Shown here: positions 10,232 through 16,990 of the stretch, one piece after another
Layout: every line of letters begins with the position of its first letter
Position numbering within the stretch: position 1 is the first letter of the stretch
Source: CALNBC01 sp040768925
GTDB lineage: Bacteria > Bacillota > Clostridia > Christensenellales > CALWSW01
Direction of reading: 5' to 3'
Assembly (NCBI GenBank): GCA_040768925.1
Contig: JAXGLZ010000001.1
Span: forward strand, 1-64,000
Length of the DNA: 64,000 nt
Notes under the pieces: generated by a model
The model's input: the letters and a program-made list of their open reading frames with translations, nothing else
What the model was told of the DNA's origin: nothing
The model's database searches: none
Made by a program: the position numbers and the translations under genes

Positions 10232-12037
10232 TTAGTTGATCCGCAGCACGGACATGAACGCGTCGCTGGGGACCGAAACCGAGCCTACCTGGCGCATGCG
10301 CTTCTTGCCTTCCTTCTGCTTTTCCAGCAGCTTCTTTTTTCGGGAGATGTCGCCGCCATAGCACTTGGCCAGCACGTCCTTGCGCACGGCCTTGACGGTC
10401 TCCCGGGCGATGACCTTGCCGCCGATGGCCGCCTGGATGGGGATTTCGAACTGCTGGCGCGGGATGACGTCCTTCAGCTTTTCGGCCACCGCCCTTCCCC
10501 GGGGGTAGGCCCTGTCCTTGTGCACGATGGTGGAAAGGGCGTCGCAGATGTCCCCGTTCAAAAGGAAGTCCAGCTTGACCATTTCGGACCGTTTGTAGCC
10601 GTTCATCTCATAGTCAAAGGAAGCGTAGCCTCTGGTTCTTGATTTCAGCTGGTCAAAAAAATCGAAGATGATCTCGTTCAGCGGCATAATATAATGAATG
10701 TCCACCCGGGAGCTGTCCACATATTCCATGTCGATGAACTCGCCGCGCTTTTCCTGGCAAAGCTCCATGATGGCGCCGGTGTAGTCCTTTGGCGCCATGA
10801 CGTTCGCCTTGACTACCGGCTCCTCGATGTATTCGATGGAAGACGGGTCGGGCAGATTGGTGGGGTTGTCCAGCTCGATGCGCTCGCCGTCCAGGGTATA
10901 CACCCGGTAAACGACGCTGGGGGCGGTGGTGACGAGATCCAGATCGAATTCCCGCTCCAGCCGCTCCTGGATGACCTCCATATGCAAAAGCCCGAGGAAC
11001 CCGCACCGGAAGCCAAAACCCAGCGCGCGGGAGGTTTCCGGCTCAAAGACCAGCGCCGCGTCGTTCAGCTTGAGCTTTTCCAAAGCGTCCCTGAGGTTCT
11101 CAAGGTCCGCGCCGTCCGCCGGATAGATCCCGCAGAACACCATGGACTGGATGGGCTTGTATCCCGGCAGGGCCTCTTTTGCCGGCCTTTCGGCGCCGGT
11201 GATCGTGTCCCCCGCCATGGTGTCCCCCACGGATTTGATGGAGGCGGCGATGTAGCCCACGTCCCCGGCGATCAGCTCGCCCAAAGGCCGCAGGCCGGGG
11301 GCAAAGGCGCCCACCTCCGTCACCTCGAACTCCTTGCCCCTGGCCATGAAGCGGATCCTGTCCCCCGCTTTGACCCTGCCGTCAAAAATCCGGACGTAGG
11401 ACAGCGCGCCCTTATAATTATCGTAATACGAGTCGAAGATCAGGGCCTTTAGGGGCGCGTCCTCATCCCCTTTGGGGGCGGGGATGTATTTCACCACGCC
11501 TTCCAGCACTTCTTCGATGTTGACGCCGTTTTTCGCGGAGATCAGGGGGGCCGCGGAAGCGTCCAGCCCGATGACGTCCTCGATCTCCCCCCGGACGAAT
11601 TCCGGCATGGCGCTGGGCAGGTCGATCTTGTTGATCACGGGGAAGATTTCCAGATCGTGATCCAGCGCAAGGTACACGTTCGCCAGGGTCTGGGCCTCGA
11701 TGCCTTGGGTGGCGTCCACCACCAGCAGCGCGCCCTCGCAGGCGGCCAGGGAACGGCTCACCTCATAGGTAAAGTCCACGTGGCCGGGGGTGTCGATCAG
11801 GTTCAGCTCGTACTGCCCGCCGTCCGCCGCCGTATAAAGCATGCGCACCGCCTGGGCCTTGATGGTGATTCCGCGCTCGCGCTCAAGGTCCATGGTGTCT
11901 AAAAGCTGGTCGTCCATATCCCTGAGGGCGACGGTGTCCGTCCGCTCGATCAGCCTGTCCGCCAGGGTGCTTTTGCCGTGGTCGATATGGGCGATGATGC
12001 AGAAATTCCTGATGTGCTTTTGTCTTTCGGATGGCAT
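10232..12037 (-). CDS. lepA: Elongation factor 4 (LepA)
   Basis: The 601-aa translational GTPase has G1 AHIDHGKST, G3 DTPGHVDF and G4 NKID, EF-G-like domains II, III and V, and the LepA-specific C-terminus ending GSVSVPSDAFMSVLRIN. Length is standard. LepA back-translocates or rescues stalled ribosomes under ionic stress. First gene of lepA-hemW. Confidence 0.97.
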   Translation of the reverse strand: MPSERQKHIRNFCIIAHIDHGKSTLADRLIERTDTVALRDMDDQLLDTMDLERERGITIKAQAVRMLYTAADGGQYELNLIDTPGHVDFTYEVSRSLAACEGALLVVDATQGIEAQTLANVYLALDHDLEIFPVINKIDLPSAMPEFVRGEIEDVIGLDASAAPLISAKNGVNIEEVLEGVVKYIPAPKGDEDAPLKALIFDSYYDNYKGALSYVRIFDGRVKAGDRIRFMARGKEFEVTEVGAFAPGLRPLGELIAGDVGYIAASIKSVGDTMAGDTITGAERPAKEALPGYKPIQSMVFCGIYPADGADLENLRDALEKLKLNDAALVFEPETSRALGFGFRCGFLGLLHMEVIQERLEREFDLDLVTTAPSVVYRVYTLDGERIELDNPTNLPDPSSIEYIEEPVVKANVMAPKDYTGAIMELCQEKRGEFIDMEYVDSSRVDIHYIMPLNEIIFDFFDQLKSRTRGYASFDYEMNGYKRSEMVKLDFLLNGDICDALSTIVHKDRAYPRGRAVAEKLKDVIPRQQFEIPIQAAIGGKVIARETVKAVRKDVLAKCYGGDISRKKKLLEKQKEGKKRMRQVGSVSVPSDAFMSVLRIN

Positions 12038-12203
12038 GCTGAATCCTCCAGTATTCTTGTCCGGCGGCTGCGAAGCCCGGGGGTTCGCTTTCGCCGGGGT
12101 TCATCGGTTTTTTAAAAACGCGGTGGCGGCCGCCGCCATGCCGGCGCCCCGCCGCGGCAAACCGCGCCCTTTGGGCCGTTTTAAGGCGCTCGAAACTCTC
12201 CGA

Positions 12204-12311
12204 CCGCAAAACTGCCAGTTTGGATGCAGTTCGCGGAAGCGGAAGGAGCCGTAGCGGGGCCTACGGCGACTGACGATGACAATGAAATGCGCCAAACTGG
12301 CAGTTTTGCGG
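12204..12311. repeat. Nested palindromic element, 20-bp arms
   Basis: CCGCAAAACTGCCAGTTTGG at 12204-12223 is exactly complementary to 12292-12311. Inside lies a second hairpin (GCCGTAG 12248-12254 / CTACGGC 12261-12267). Short outer repeats TAAGGC (12182) and GCCTTA (12333) continue the symmetry. It could be a REP/MITE-like element or a structured RNA. Confidence 0.75.
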
Positions 12312-12459
12312 CGCAGGGGTTCGATTCTCCTTGCCTTAACGATTATATTAGAAAAAGGCCCGCCGCGCAACGGTCCGGCTCCGGCGGCCTCATCGAACCC
12401 CCGCGCCTTTAACCAAAGCGGTATCATCCCGATTCCTTCACCTCGGGCAATGTATTCTG

Positions 12460-12468
12460 CATACTATA
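12460..12468 (+). promoter_or_regulatory. Candidate sporulation (mother-cell) promoter -10 for cotJ
   Basis: CATACTATA matches seven of eight positions of the SigE -10 (CATACAAT type) and also the SigK pattern CATAnnnTA. It is 54 bp ahead of the cotJA start. The -35 is weak: TCACCTC lies upstream at an 18-nt spacing. B. subtilis cotJ is known to be SigE-dependent, which supports but does not prove the assignment. Confidence 0.5.
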
Positions 12469-12521
12469 TACCGTACCGGAATAACGGACGCGGAATTCCG
12501 CACCACAGGAGGTTGTTTTCA

Positions 12522-12716
12522 ATGTATTCTGGCTGCAATTGCAGCGGCGGCCGCCAGCCTCACAGACGGCCAGACGAGCTTACAGGAGGCACGCCAAAAA
12601 TCCCTCTCGCCACGGCGTATGTCACCTTTCAAAAATTCGGCGAACTGTTTCCCGCCTGCGAAGGACTGCGAAAAGGCACGGTCTTCCCCCGCCTTTTCCG
12701 TCCCTGCAAACAGTAG
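12522..12716 (+). CDS. cotJA: Spore coat associated protein CotJA
   Basis: The 64-aa protein has a Cys/Gly/Arg-rich N-terminus, then IPLATAYVTFQKFGELF and GLRKGTVFPRLFRP, the conserved CotJA core (PLAxAYVxxQ...GTxFPxL.xP). The ATG at 12522 has AGGAGG 7 nt upstream. CotJA is needed for coat assembly of CotJC in Bacillus. First gene of cotJABC; the next gene's Shine-Dalgarno overlaps its stop codon. Confidence 0.88.
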   Translation: MYSGCNCSGGRQPHRRPDELTGGTPKIPLATAYVTFQKFGELFPACEGLRKGTVFPRLFRPCKQ

Positions 12717-12727
12717 GAGGAATGAGC

Positions 12728-12979
12728 ATGAGCAACAGAGCGAACGAATTGATATGCCGGATCATGGAGCTGGAATTCACCTGTTTGGACCTTCAGCTCT
12801 TCCTCAACACCCACCCGGGCGAACCGAAAGCCACGGAGGTTTTCAACGACTGCTCAAGACGGCTTCGGGAGTTAAAGCAGTGCTTCGACAAGGAATGCGG
12901 CCCCCTGCAGGGCTTTGGCTGGTCCGGGCTGCACGGCGGCTGCTGGGTGAACGCGACGCCCTGGCCCTGGGAATGTTAG
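12728..12979 (+). CDS. cotJB: Spore coat protein CotJB
   Basis: The 83-aa protein has the helical core ELICRIMELEFTCLDLQLFL, NTHPGEPKATEVFNDC and the aromatic C-terminus GFGWSG...WVNATPWPWE; the W-x-W-P-W end is the CotJB hallmark. AGGAGG (12715-12720) leaves 7 nt to the ATG at 12728 but only 1 nt to the ATG at 12722, so the second ATG is preferred. Its stop overlaps the AGGAGG of cotJC, so the three coat genes are tightly coupled. Confidence 0.9.
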   Translation: MSNRANELICRIMELEFTCLDLQLFLNTHPGEPKATEVFNDCSRRLRELKQCFDKECGPLQGFGWSGLHGGCWVNATPWPWEC

Positions 12980-12991
12980 GAGGTGCCGTCC

Positions 12992-13306
12992 ATGTGGGTC
13001 TATGAAAAGAAACTTTTATTCCCCGTCAACATCAGAAAGCCCGACCTTCGCGTTGCGAAACTGCTCGCCGCGCAATACGGCGGCCCGGCCTCCGAGCTGG
13101 CCGCCGCGGTGACCTATCTGACTCAGCGGTATTCGATGCCGGACGACAGAATCAAGGCGACATTGACGGACATCGGTACCGCCGATCCAAAATGGCGGCC
13201 TTTTTCCGCTTCGGGCGAGAAGATCCACGCAACCGGAAGGCCCTTAAACCGCAGCTTTGCGGTGTTGTCCCCGCTGATCGTGATGACCTCCAGCATGGCG
13301 CGGTAA
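12992..13306 (+). pseudogene. cotJC: cotJC 5' fragment, interrupted at codon 62
   Basis: Starts MWVYEKKLLFPVNIRKPD after AGGAGG (12978-12983). It matches CotJC, a manganese-catalase-family spore coat protein, through YGGPASELAAAVTYLTQRY and ends in TDIG at 13176. Beyond 13176 the frame runs 43 codons into unrelated element DNA and stops at 13306. The fragment keeps only the first family metal-ligand glutamate; the other ligands are in the fragment at 22876-23263. Joining 13176 to 22876 gives an uninterrupted 190-aa CotJC of normal family length, so this looks like a gene split by an intervening element rather than decayed: neither half has any internal stop or frameshift. Confidence 0.93.
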
Positions 13307-14745
13307 AAAGCGTCGTTCCACAGCGCCCCGCGTGACAGTCCGTTTAAGAACGCCCCGATCCCCCGGCCGCCTTCTTTGGGGTCCCCGTTTCGTTTTTTTT
13401 CCTCGTTGATTCCTTCGAGCTCTTTCAGCAGCGCGTTCTCCCGGGCGCAATATGCGCCGTTCGCCTCCTCGAATTCCCGCTTTGTGATGCCGTTTTCCAT
13501 ATAAAGCTCAAGCAGCCGCCTTTTTTTGTCCCTGACTCTGTACAGCCCCGCCGCGCACGCCCTTTCCGGCTCCGCCCCTTCGGCCCGGGCCACCCTGTCG
13601 ATGGCGGCCAAAAGCGCCTCCGTTTCCCCCTGCCTGTCGAATTCCAGGGTGCAAAACGCCTGCCGGACCATCCGCCTTGCTTCCTTATCGTTGACCGAGG
13701 GGGCGCCGCATCCCGCCGCGCCGTGCTTTGCCGCCGCGCCGCAGCGCCAGGCATGGTAGTCGTTTGCCCCTTCCCGCTTTTTGGTGCGGGAAACAAAGGA
13801 GCGGCCGCAAACGCCGCACTGTATTTTTCCAGAAAAGCAGTGGCGGTTGGAATGCTTGGCCTTGTTTCCGGCGTTTGGGGCCCTTTTTTTCAGCTCGTTC
13901 TTCGCTTTTTCAAAAAGCGCCCGGCTGATGATCGGCTGGTGGTGATCCCTGTGGACAACCAGTTCCTCCTCCCCCCGGTTGCGCCGCTTTTCGTGGGTCA
14001 GGTAGCTCGGGGTGAAGGTCTTTTTCTGCACCAGATCCCCGCAGTACTTTTCGTTTCGCAGCGCGCGGAGGACGGCGGTTTTGGACCACTGCTTCATATG
14101 CGCCGCCGTCGGCACGCCCTCCTCCCGCAGTTCCCGGGCGATGCGGTGGGCGCCTTTGCCCTCGTTCGCGAACTTGTGGAAGATCAGCCGCACCGCTTCC
14201 GCCCCCGCTTCGTTGACGAAAAGCCCGCCGTTTTTCACGTCGTAGCCCAGCAGATCCCGCCCAAAGACCACGCCCTGCTCCATGCGCCGTTTTTGGCCCC
14301 ATTTGACCCGCTCGGAGGTCCTTCTGCTCTCCTCCTGGGCGATGGAAGCCATGATGGTGAGCCGGAGCTCCGCGTCCGGGTCCAGGGTGTTGATCCCGTC
14401 GTTCAAAAAAATCACGCCCACGCCCAGCTCCTTGAGTTTTCTCGTATAGAGGATGCTGTCCAGCGTGTTCCGGGCAAAGCGGCTGATCTCCTTGGTCAGC
14501 ACCAGGTCAAAGGCGTTTTTTTCCGCGTCTTCCATCATGCGGTTGAAGGCCCGGCGCTTTTCCGTGCTGGTTCCCGTGATTCCCTCGTCAACATAGATTT
14601 CCGCCGGTTCCCAGCAGGGGTTTTGGCCGATGTATTCACAAAAAAAACGCCGCTGGCTTTCCAGGGAATTGGCCTGGTCCTCTTTATCCGTCGACACCCG
14701 GCAATAAGCCGCCGCCTTTTTCGTCTTTTTTGAAGGCGAAAGCAT
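13123..14745 (-). CDS. Large serine recombinase of the cotJC element
   Basis: The 540-aa protein has a resolvase catalytic domain with the nucleophile Ser18 in AYCRVSTDKEDQANSLESQ, conserved EISRFARN (about 86-93) and ASIAQEESRRTSERVKWG (helix E, 133-150), then a Recombinase domain (about 160-280), a zinc ribbon with C310, C313, C335 and C346, and a C-terminal coiled coil. This is the order of phage-type integrases and of SpoIVCA/SprA-type skin recombinases. ATG 14745 follows GGAGGGAGG. The last 17 residues are encoded by cotJC antisense DNA beyond the crossover, so the C-terminus differs between integrated and circular forms. A directionality factor is not obvious. Confidence 0.95.
   Translation of the reverse strand: MLSPSKKTKKAAAYCRVSTDKEDQANSLESQRRFFCEYIGQNPCWEPAEIYVDEGITGTSTEKRRAFNRMMEDAEKNAFDLVLTKEISRFARNTLDSILYTRKLKELGVGVIFLNDGINTLDPDAELRLTIMASIAQEESRRTSERVKWGQKRRMEQGVVFGRDLLGYDVKNGGLFVNEAGAEAVRLIFHKFANEGKGAHRIARELREEGVPTAAHMKQWSKTAVLRALRNEKYCGDLVQKKTFTPSYLTHEKRRNRGEEELVVHRDHHQPIISRALFEKAKNELKKRAPNAGNKAKHSNRHCFSGKIQCGVCGRSFVSRTKKREGANDYHAWRCGAAAKHGAAGCGAPSVNDKEARRMVRQAFCTLEFDRQGETEALLAAIDRVARAEGAEPERACAAGLYRVRDKKRRLLELYMENGITKREFEEANGAYCARENALLKELEGINEEKKRNGDPKEGGRGIGAFLNGLSRGALWNDAFYRAMLEVITISGDNTAKLRFKGLPVAWIFSPEAEKGRHFGSAVPMSVNVALILSSGIEYR
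13165..13199. other. attL: left junction of the intervening element
   Basis: The crossover dinucleotide GG (13175-13176) follows cotJC sequence GACATC and precedes element sequence TACCGCCGAT and the arm CCAAAATGGCGGC (13187-13199). The arm is the exact reverse complement of 22851-22863 at the other end and lies 10 bp from the GG in both cases. Confidence 0.88.
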
Positions 14746-14826
14746 GCCCTCCCTCCTTTTTGCCCCTTGATTCCTCCTTTGCCGTTTTCTGGTTCCGGTT
14801 CCGGCCGGATGCCCGCTTGTCTTCCC

Positions 14827-14994
14827 TCACGTTATTTTCTTGCTGTTCCTCAATTCCTCCCGGCAGCGTTCAAACTGCCGCCGGGTCAAAAGCTTTTCTT
14901 CCAGCAGGGCCAGCAGCAGGGCGGCCCTGTAATTTTCCAGGAAGCCGGGCCCACCGCCATCCTCGATTTCCGGTTTTTCGATCACCGTTTCCAC
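14827..14994 (-). CDS. Small helical protein upstream of the recombinase
   Basis: An open frame encodes ELVETVIEKPEIEDGGGP, then ENYRAALLLALLEEKLLTRR, QFERCREELRNSKKIT and a stop. The regular Leu/Glu/Arg helix looks like a real protein and resembles small proteins often found beside serine recombinases. No ATG exists in the open frame; a GTG at 14994 gives 55 aa, and the frame stays open upstream to about 15080. A GGGGGAGGGGG run lies near 15030 without a matching start, so the true start is unresolved and may be non-canonical or lost. A directionality factor is one possibility, but nothing in the sequence shows this. Confidence 0.5.
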   Translation of the reverse strand: METVIEKPEIEDGGGPGFLENYRAALLLALLEEKLLTRRQFERCREELRNSKKIT

Positions 14995-15047
14995 AAGCTC
15001 AAAGGACTTTTTAGCCGTTTCCCCACCCCCTCCCCCGCCGGCGCGGG

Positions 15048-15079
15048 CAAAAAATACCGGGCGAAGGTTCGTCCGGTAT
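15048..15079 (-). terminator. Terminator after ccsA
   Basis: On the minus strand ATACCGG and CCGGTAT pair around an inner CGAA/TTCG stem and are followed by six T residues. It ends the cargo operon before the small ORF and recombinase, so the recombinase is insulated from cargo transcription. Confidence 0.8.
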
Positions 15080-15136
15080 CAGCTTATGTGGTGAGGATTG
15101 TACCGTATGTTAGCGGCGGGGCCCGGCGCGCGGTCG

Positions 15137-15913
15137 TTACGCGTAGCTGTGCAGCCCGCTGAGCAGAAAGTTCACGCCGAAAAACGTGAGGATCGCCAGC
15201 GCGCAGCCCAGAATGACCATGATGTTTGAGGTCTTCGCGCTCCAGCTTTTCCTTTTGTGGAAATAGATCGCGTAGATGACCCAGGTGATCAGGGCCCAGA
15301 TCTCCTTTGGGTCCCAGCTCCAATAGCTGCCCCAGGCCTGTTCGGCCCAAACGGCGCCCAGGAGGATTCCCAGCGTAAGCATGACAAAACCAAAGGCCGA
15401 AATCCGAAAAACCCAAAGCCCCGTTTCTTCCGGGCCGCCTTTTTTCGGCCGGACCGCCGCCAGCCCCGCCCCCACGACAAAGGAAGCGTAGGCGAGGGCG
15501 CAGGTGATCACATGGGTAAAAAGCAGCGGGCTTTTCAGCTCCGGGATGACCGGGCGGGCCTTCGCCAGCTGATCGCCCAGAAAAACCACCGAAAAAAGGA
15601 TCAAAAGGGCGCTGATCAAACAGGCCGCGAACCCCGCGGATTTATTCCTTGTTCTTCTTTCATAAAAAAGATACAGCAGCACCACAAAAAAGGCAAAGAG
15701 CAGCAAAAAGTCGCCGCCGGTTTCCAGCGGCGGCCTTTTCAGGAGCGCCGCGCGAAGGGCGATCCCCGCGGCGTTCAGCGCGCAGCCCAAAAAAGACAAA
15801 ATAACGGCGGCTTTGCCCGCGGCCCTGAACTTCCCTCTTAAAAGGTACAGCGCGGAAGCGAAAAGATACGCGATCGCCGCAGCCCAGGCGATCGGGAGTA
15901 TGGCGTCGGTCAA
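15137..15913 (-). CDS. ccsA: Cytochrome c biogenesis protein CcsA/ResC (haem lyase subunit)
   Basis: The 258-aa multi-pass membrane protein contains the WWD haem-handling motif (WGSYWSWDPKEIW) and conserved periplasmic-face histidines in hydrophobic surroundings (THVITCALAY; near C-terminus). With ResB it forms the system II complex that exports haem and ligates it to cytochrome cysteines outside the membrane. A TTG start at 15913 overlaps the resB stop (TTGA) with an AAGGAG Shine-Dalgarno, so the two are coupled. The upstream in-frame extension lies inside resB and is rejected. No thiol-reducing partner (CcdA/ResA) is in the element. Confidence 0.9.
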   Translation of the reverse strand: MTDAILPIAWAAAIAYLFASALYLLRGKFRAAGKAAVILSFLGCALNAAGIALRAALLKRPPLETGGDFLLLFAFFVVLLYLFYERRTRNKSAGFAACLISALLILFSVVFLGDQLAKARPVIPELKSPLLFTHVITCALAYASFVVGAGLAAVRPKKGGPEETGLWVFRISAFGFVMLTLGILLGAVWAEQAWGSYWSWDPKEIWALITWVIYAIYFHKRKSWSAKTSNIMVILGCALAILTFFGVNFLLSGLHSYA

Positions 15914-16857
15914 GCTTTCTTCTCCTTTCTGAAAAACACCGCCAGCGTGCCCGCGGCGACGAAAAACGCCCCAACGGCGGAAAGCAAATTCCCCGGGTGG
16001 GCTTTGACGGCCAGCACCACATGGGGCCGCACCCGGCTGAACTGGTAAAAGGAACCCGGTTCCAGATCGTACCATTTCCCCAATTCCGCCGAAAGGTTCC
16101 GTTCATCGGCATCACCGGAAGAAACGGCGTGGTACACCAGGGGCGCTTCCCCAGATGCGCCGCCCGGGTCAAAGGCCAGGGGTTTCAGCTTTGTGAAAAT
16201 CCCTTCCGGCAGGGCGGCGTATTCCCCCTCCCAGCATTCGACGCGCTGGAATCTGCCGTCTTTTGTCAGGGTGTTCAGGATGTACAGGTTGAAGTACTGC
16301 GAATAATAAATCTTCGTGCCCTTGTAAACGGCGGGTGAATTGACACTCAGCACAAAGCGTTCCTCGTCCCCCGTTTGGTCGGACAGGGTCACGTCCGCGT
16401 AATATTGCGAAGCGGTTCCGTCGCTGTTGTATTCGATTCGAAAGGCGTTCAGGGTCAGGGAATAGGGGCATTTTCCCCCGCTGATTTCGGCAATGTCCTT
16501 CGTTTCCCCCTGATCGAGCAGTATTTTGCCGCCAAACCCGCTAAAATAGTTGACCGCCCCGCCCAGCAGGATCAGCACGATCCCGCCGTGAAGGGAGATC
16601 AAAGCCAGCCGCCGGATCCGCCTGGCCCGGTCTTCCCCAAAGCGCCGGGTTCTGAAAAAAACGGCGGTCTGGTTGATTGCGCAGCCGGCCATATTGACGA
16701 GCACCAAAACCAGCAGAATCCGAAAAACCGCCGTATCCGCGGCGCCGTCCTTCATCAGCACTGCGCCGGCGCCCAAAAAAGCCGCACAAACGCCCATCAG
16801 GGCAAGGCCAAACCGCATGGAGGAAACCATGCGGTAAAACCGTTTCATCCAACTCAT
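15910..16857 (-). CDS. resB: Cytochrome c biogenesis protein ResB
   Basis: The 315-aa membrane protein has three N-terminal hydrophobic segments (FGLALMGVCAAFLGAGAVLM; FRILLVLVLVNMAGC; ALISLHGGIVLILLGGAVNY), a large extracytoplasmic domain (about 120-280) and a final segment LLSAVGAFFVAAGTLAVFF. This is the ResB/Ccs1 plan in a short version (B. subtilis ResB is longer). The start MSWMKRFYRM at 16857 is chosen for its AAGGAAG site; earlier in-frame codons lie in an intergenic hairpin region. It partners CcsA, encoded next with a 4-bp overlap. Confidence 0.87.
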   Translation of the reverse strand: MSWMKRFYRMVSSMRFGLALMGVCAAFLGAGAVLMKDGAADTAVFRILLVLVLVNMAGCAINQTAVFFRTRRFGEDRARRIRRLALISLHGGIVLILLGGAVNYFSGFGGKILLDQGETKDIAEISGGKCPYSLTLNAFRIEYNSDGTASQYYADVTLSDQTGDEERFVLSVNSPAVYKGTKIYYSQYFNLYILNTLTKDGRFQRVECWEGEYAALPEGIFTKLKPLAFDPGGASGEAPLVYHAVSSGDADERNLSAELGKWYDLEPGSFYQFSRVRPHVVLAVKAHPGNLLSAVGAFFVAAGTLAVFFRKEKKA

Positions 16858-16889
16858 CAAAAGCCGAGCTTCCTTTTCTTTGTGTGGTA

Positions 16890-16969
16890 AAGGGAGTCCA
16901 AGCCCTAGGGGTGCAACTCCCTTAACTTTAAGCAGGGGCAGGCTTTGGCAAAAAAGCGCTGCCCCCTGC
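16890..16969 (-). terminator. Two tandem hairpins between the haem/FMN protein gene and resB
   Basis: GCAGGGGCAG/CTGCCCCCTGC (16932-16969) and AAGGGAGT/ACTCCCTT enclosing CCCTAGGG (16890-16923) fill the 133-bp gap. Neither has a clear minus-strand T-run, so they may tune expression or mRNA stability within the operon rather than end it. Confidence 0.45.
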
Positions 16970-16990
16970 ATGATCATTCAGGGAATCCGG

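Larger units (their letters stand above)
12038..12521. other. Intergenic region between lepA and cotJA
   Basis: No convincing gene is seen in these 484 bp between divergent lepA and cotJA. They hold a nested palindrome (12204-12311), a T-arm-like sequence without the rest of a tRNA (12315-12330), and a mother-cell-type promoter element (12460-12468). A 108-codon minus-strand frame is arginine-rich low-complexity and is not supported. Confidence 0.6.

Noticed and set aside
12264..12340. Possible tRNA gene suggested by GGTTCGATTCTCC
   Set aside because: Only the T-arm fits. No D-arm, anticodon arm or matching 5' acceptor strand lies at tRNA distance, and there is no CCA.
12101..12427. A 108-codon minus-strand frame between lepA and cotJA
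   Set aside because: It runs through the nested palindrome and is Arg/Ala/Pro-rich; no Shine-Dalgarno or homologous pattern.
15101..15109. CATACGGTA (minus strand) as a SigK -10 for the recombinase
   Set aside because: No AC -35 lies at 16-17 bp, and the site is upstream of a terminator that would stop its transcript before the recombinase.
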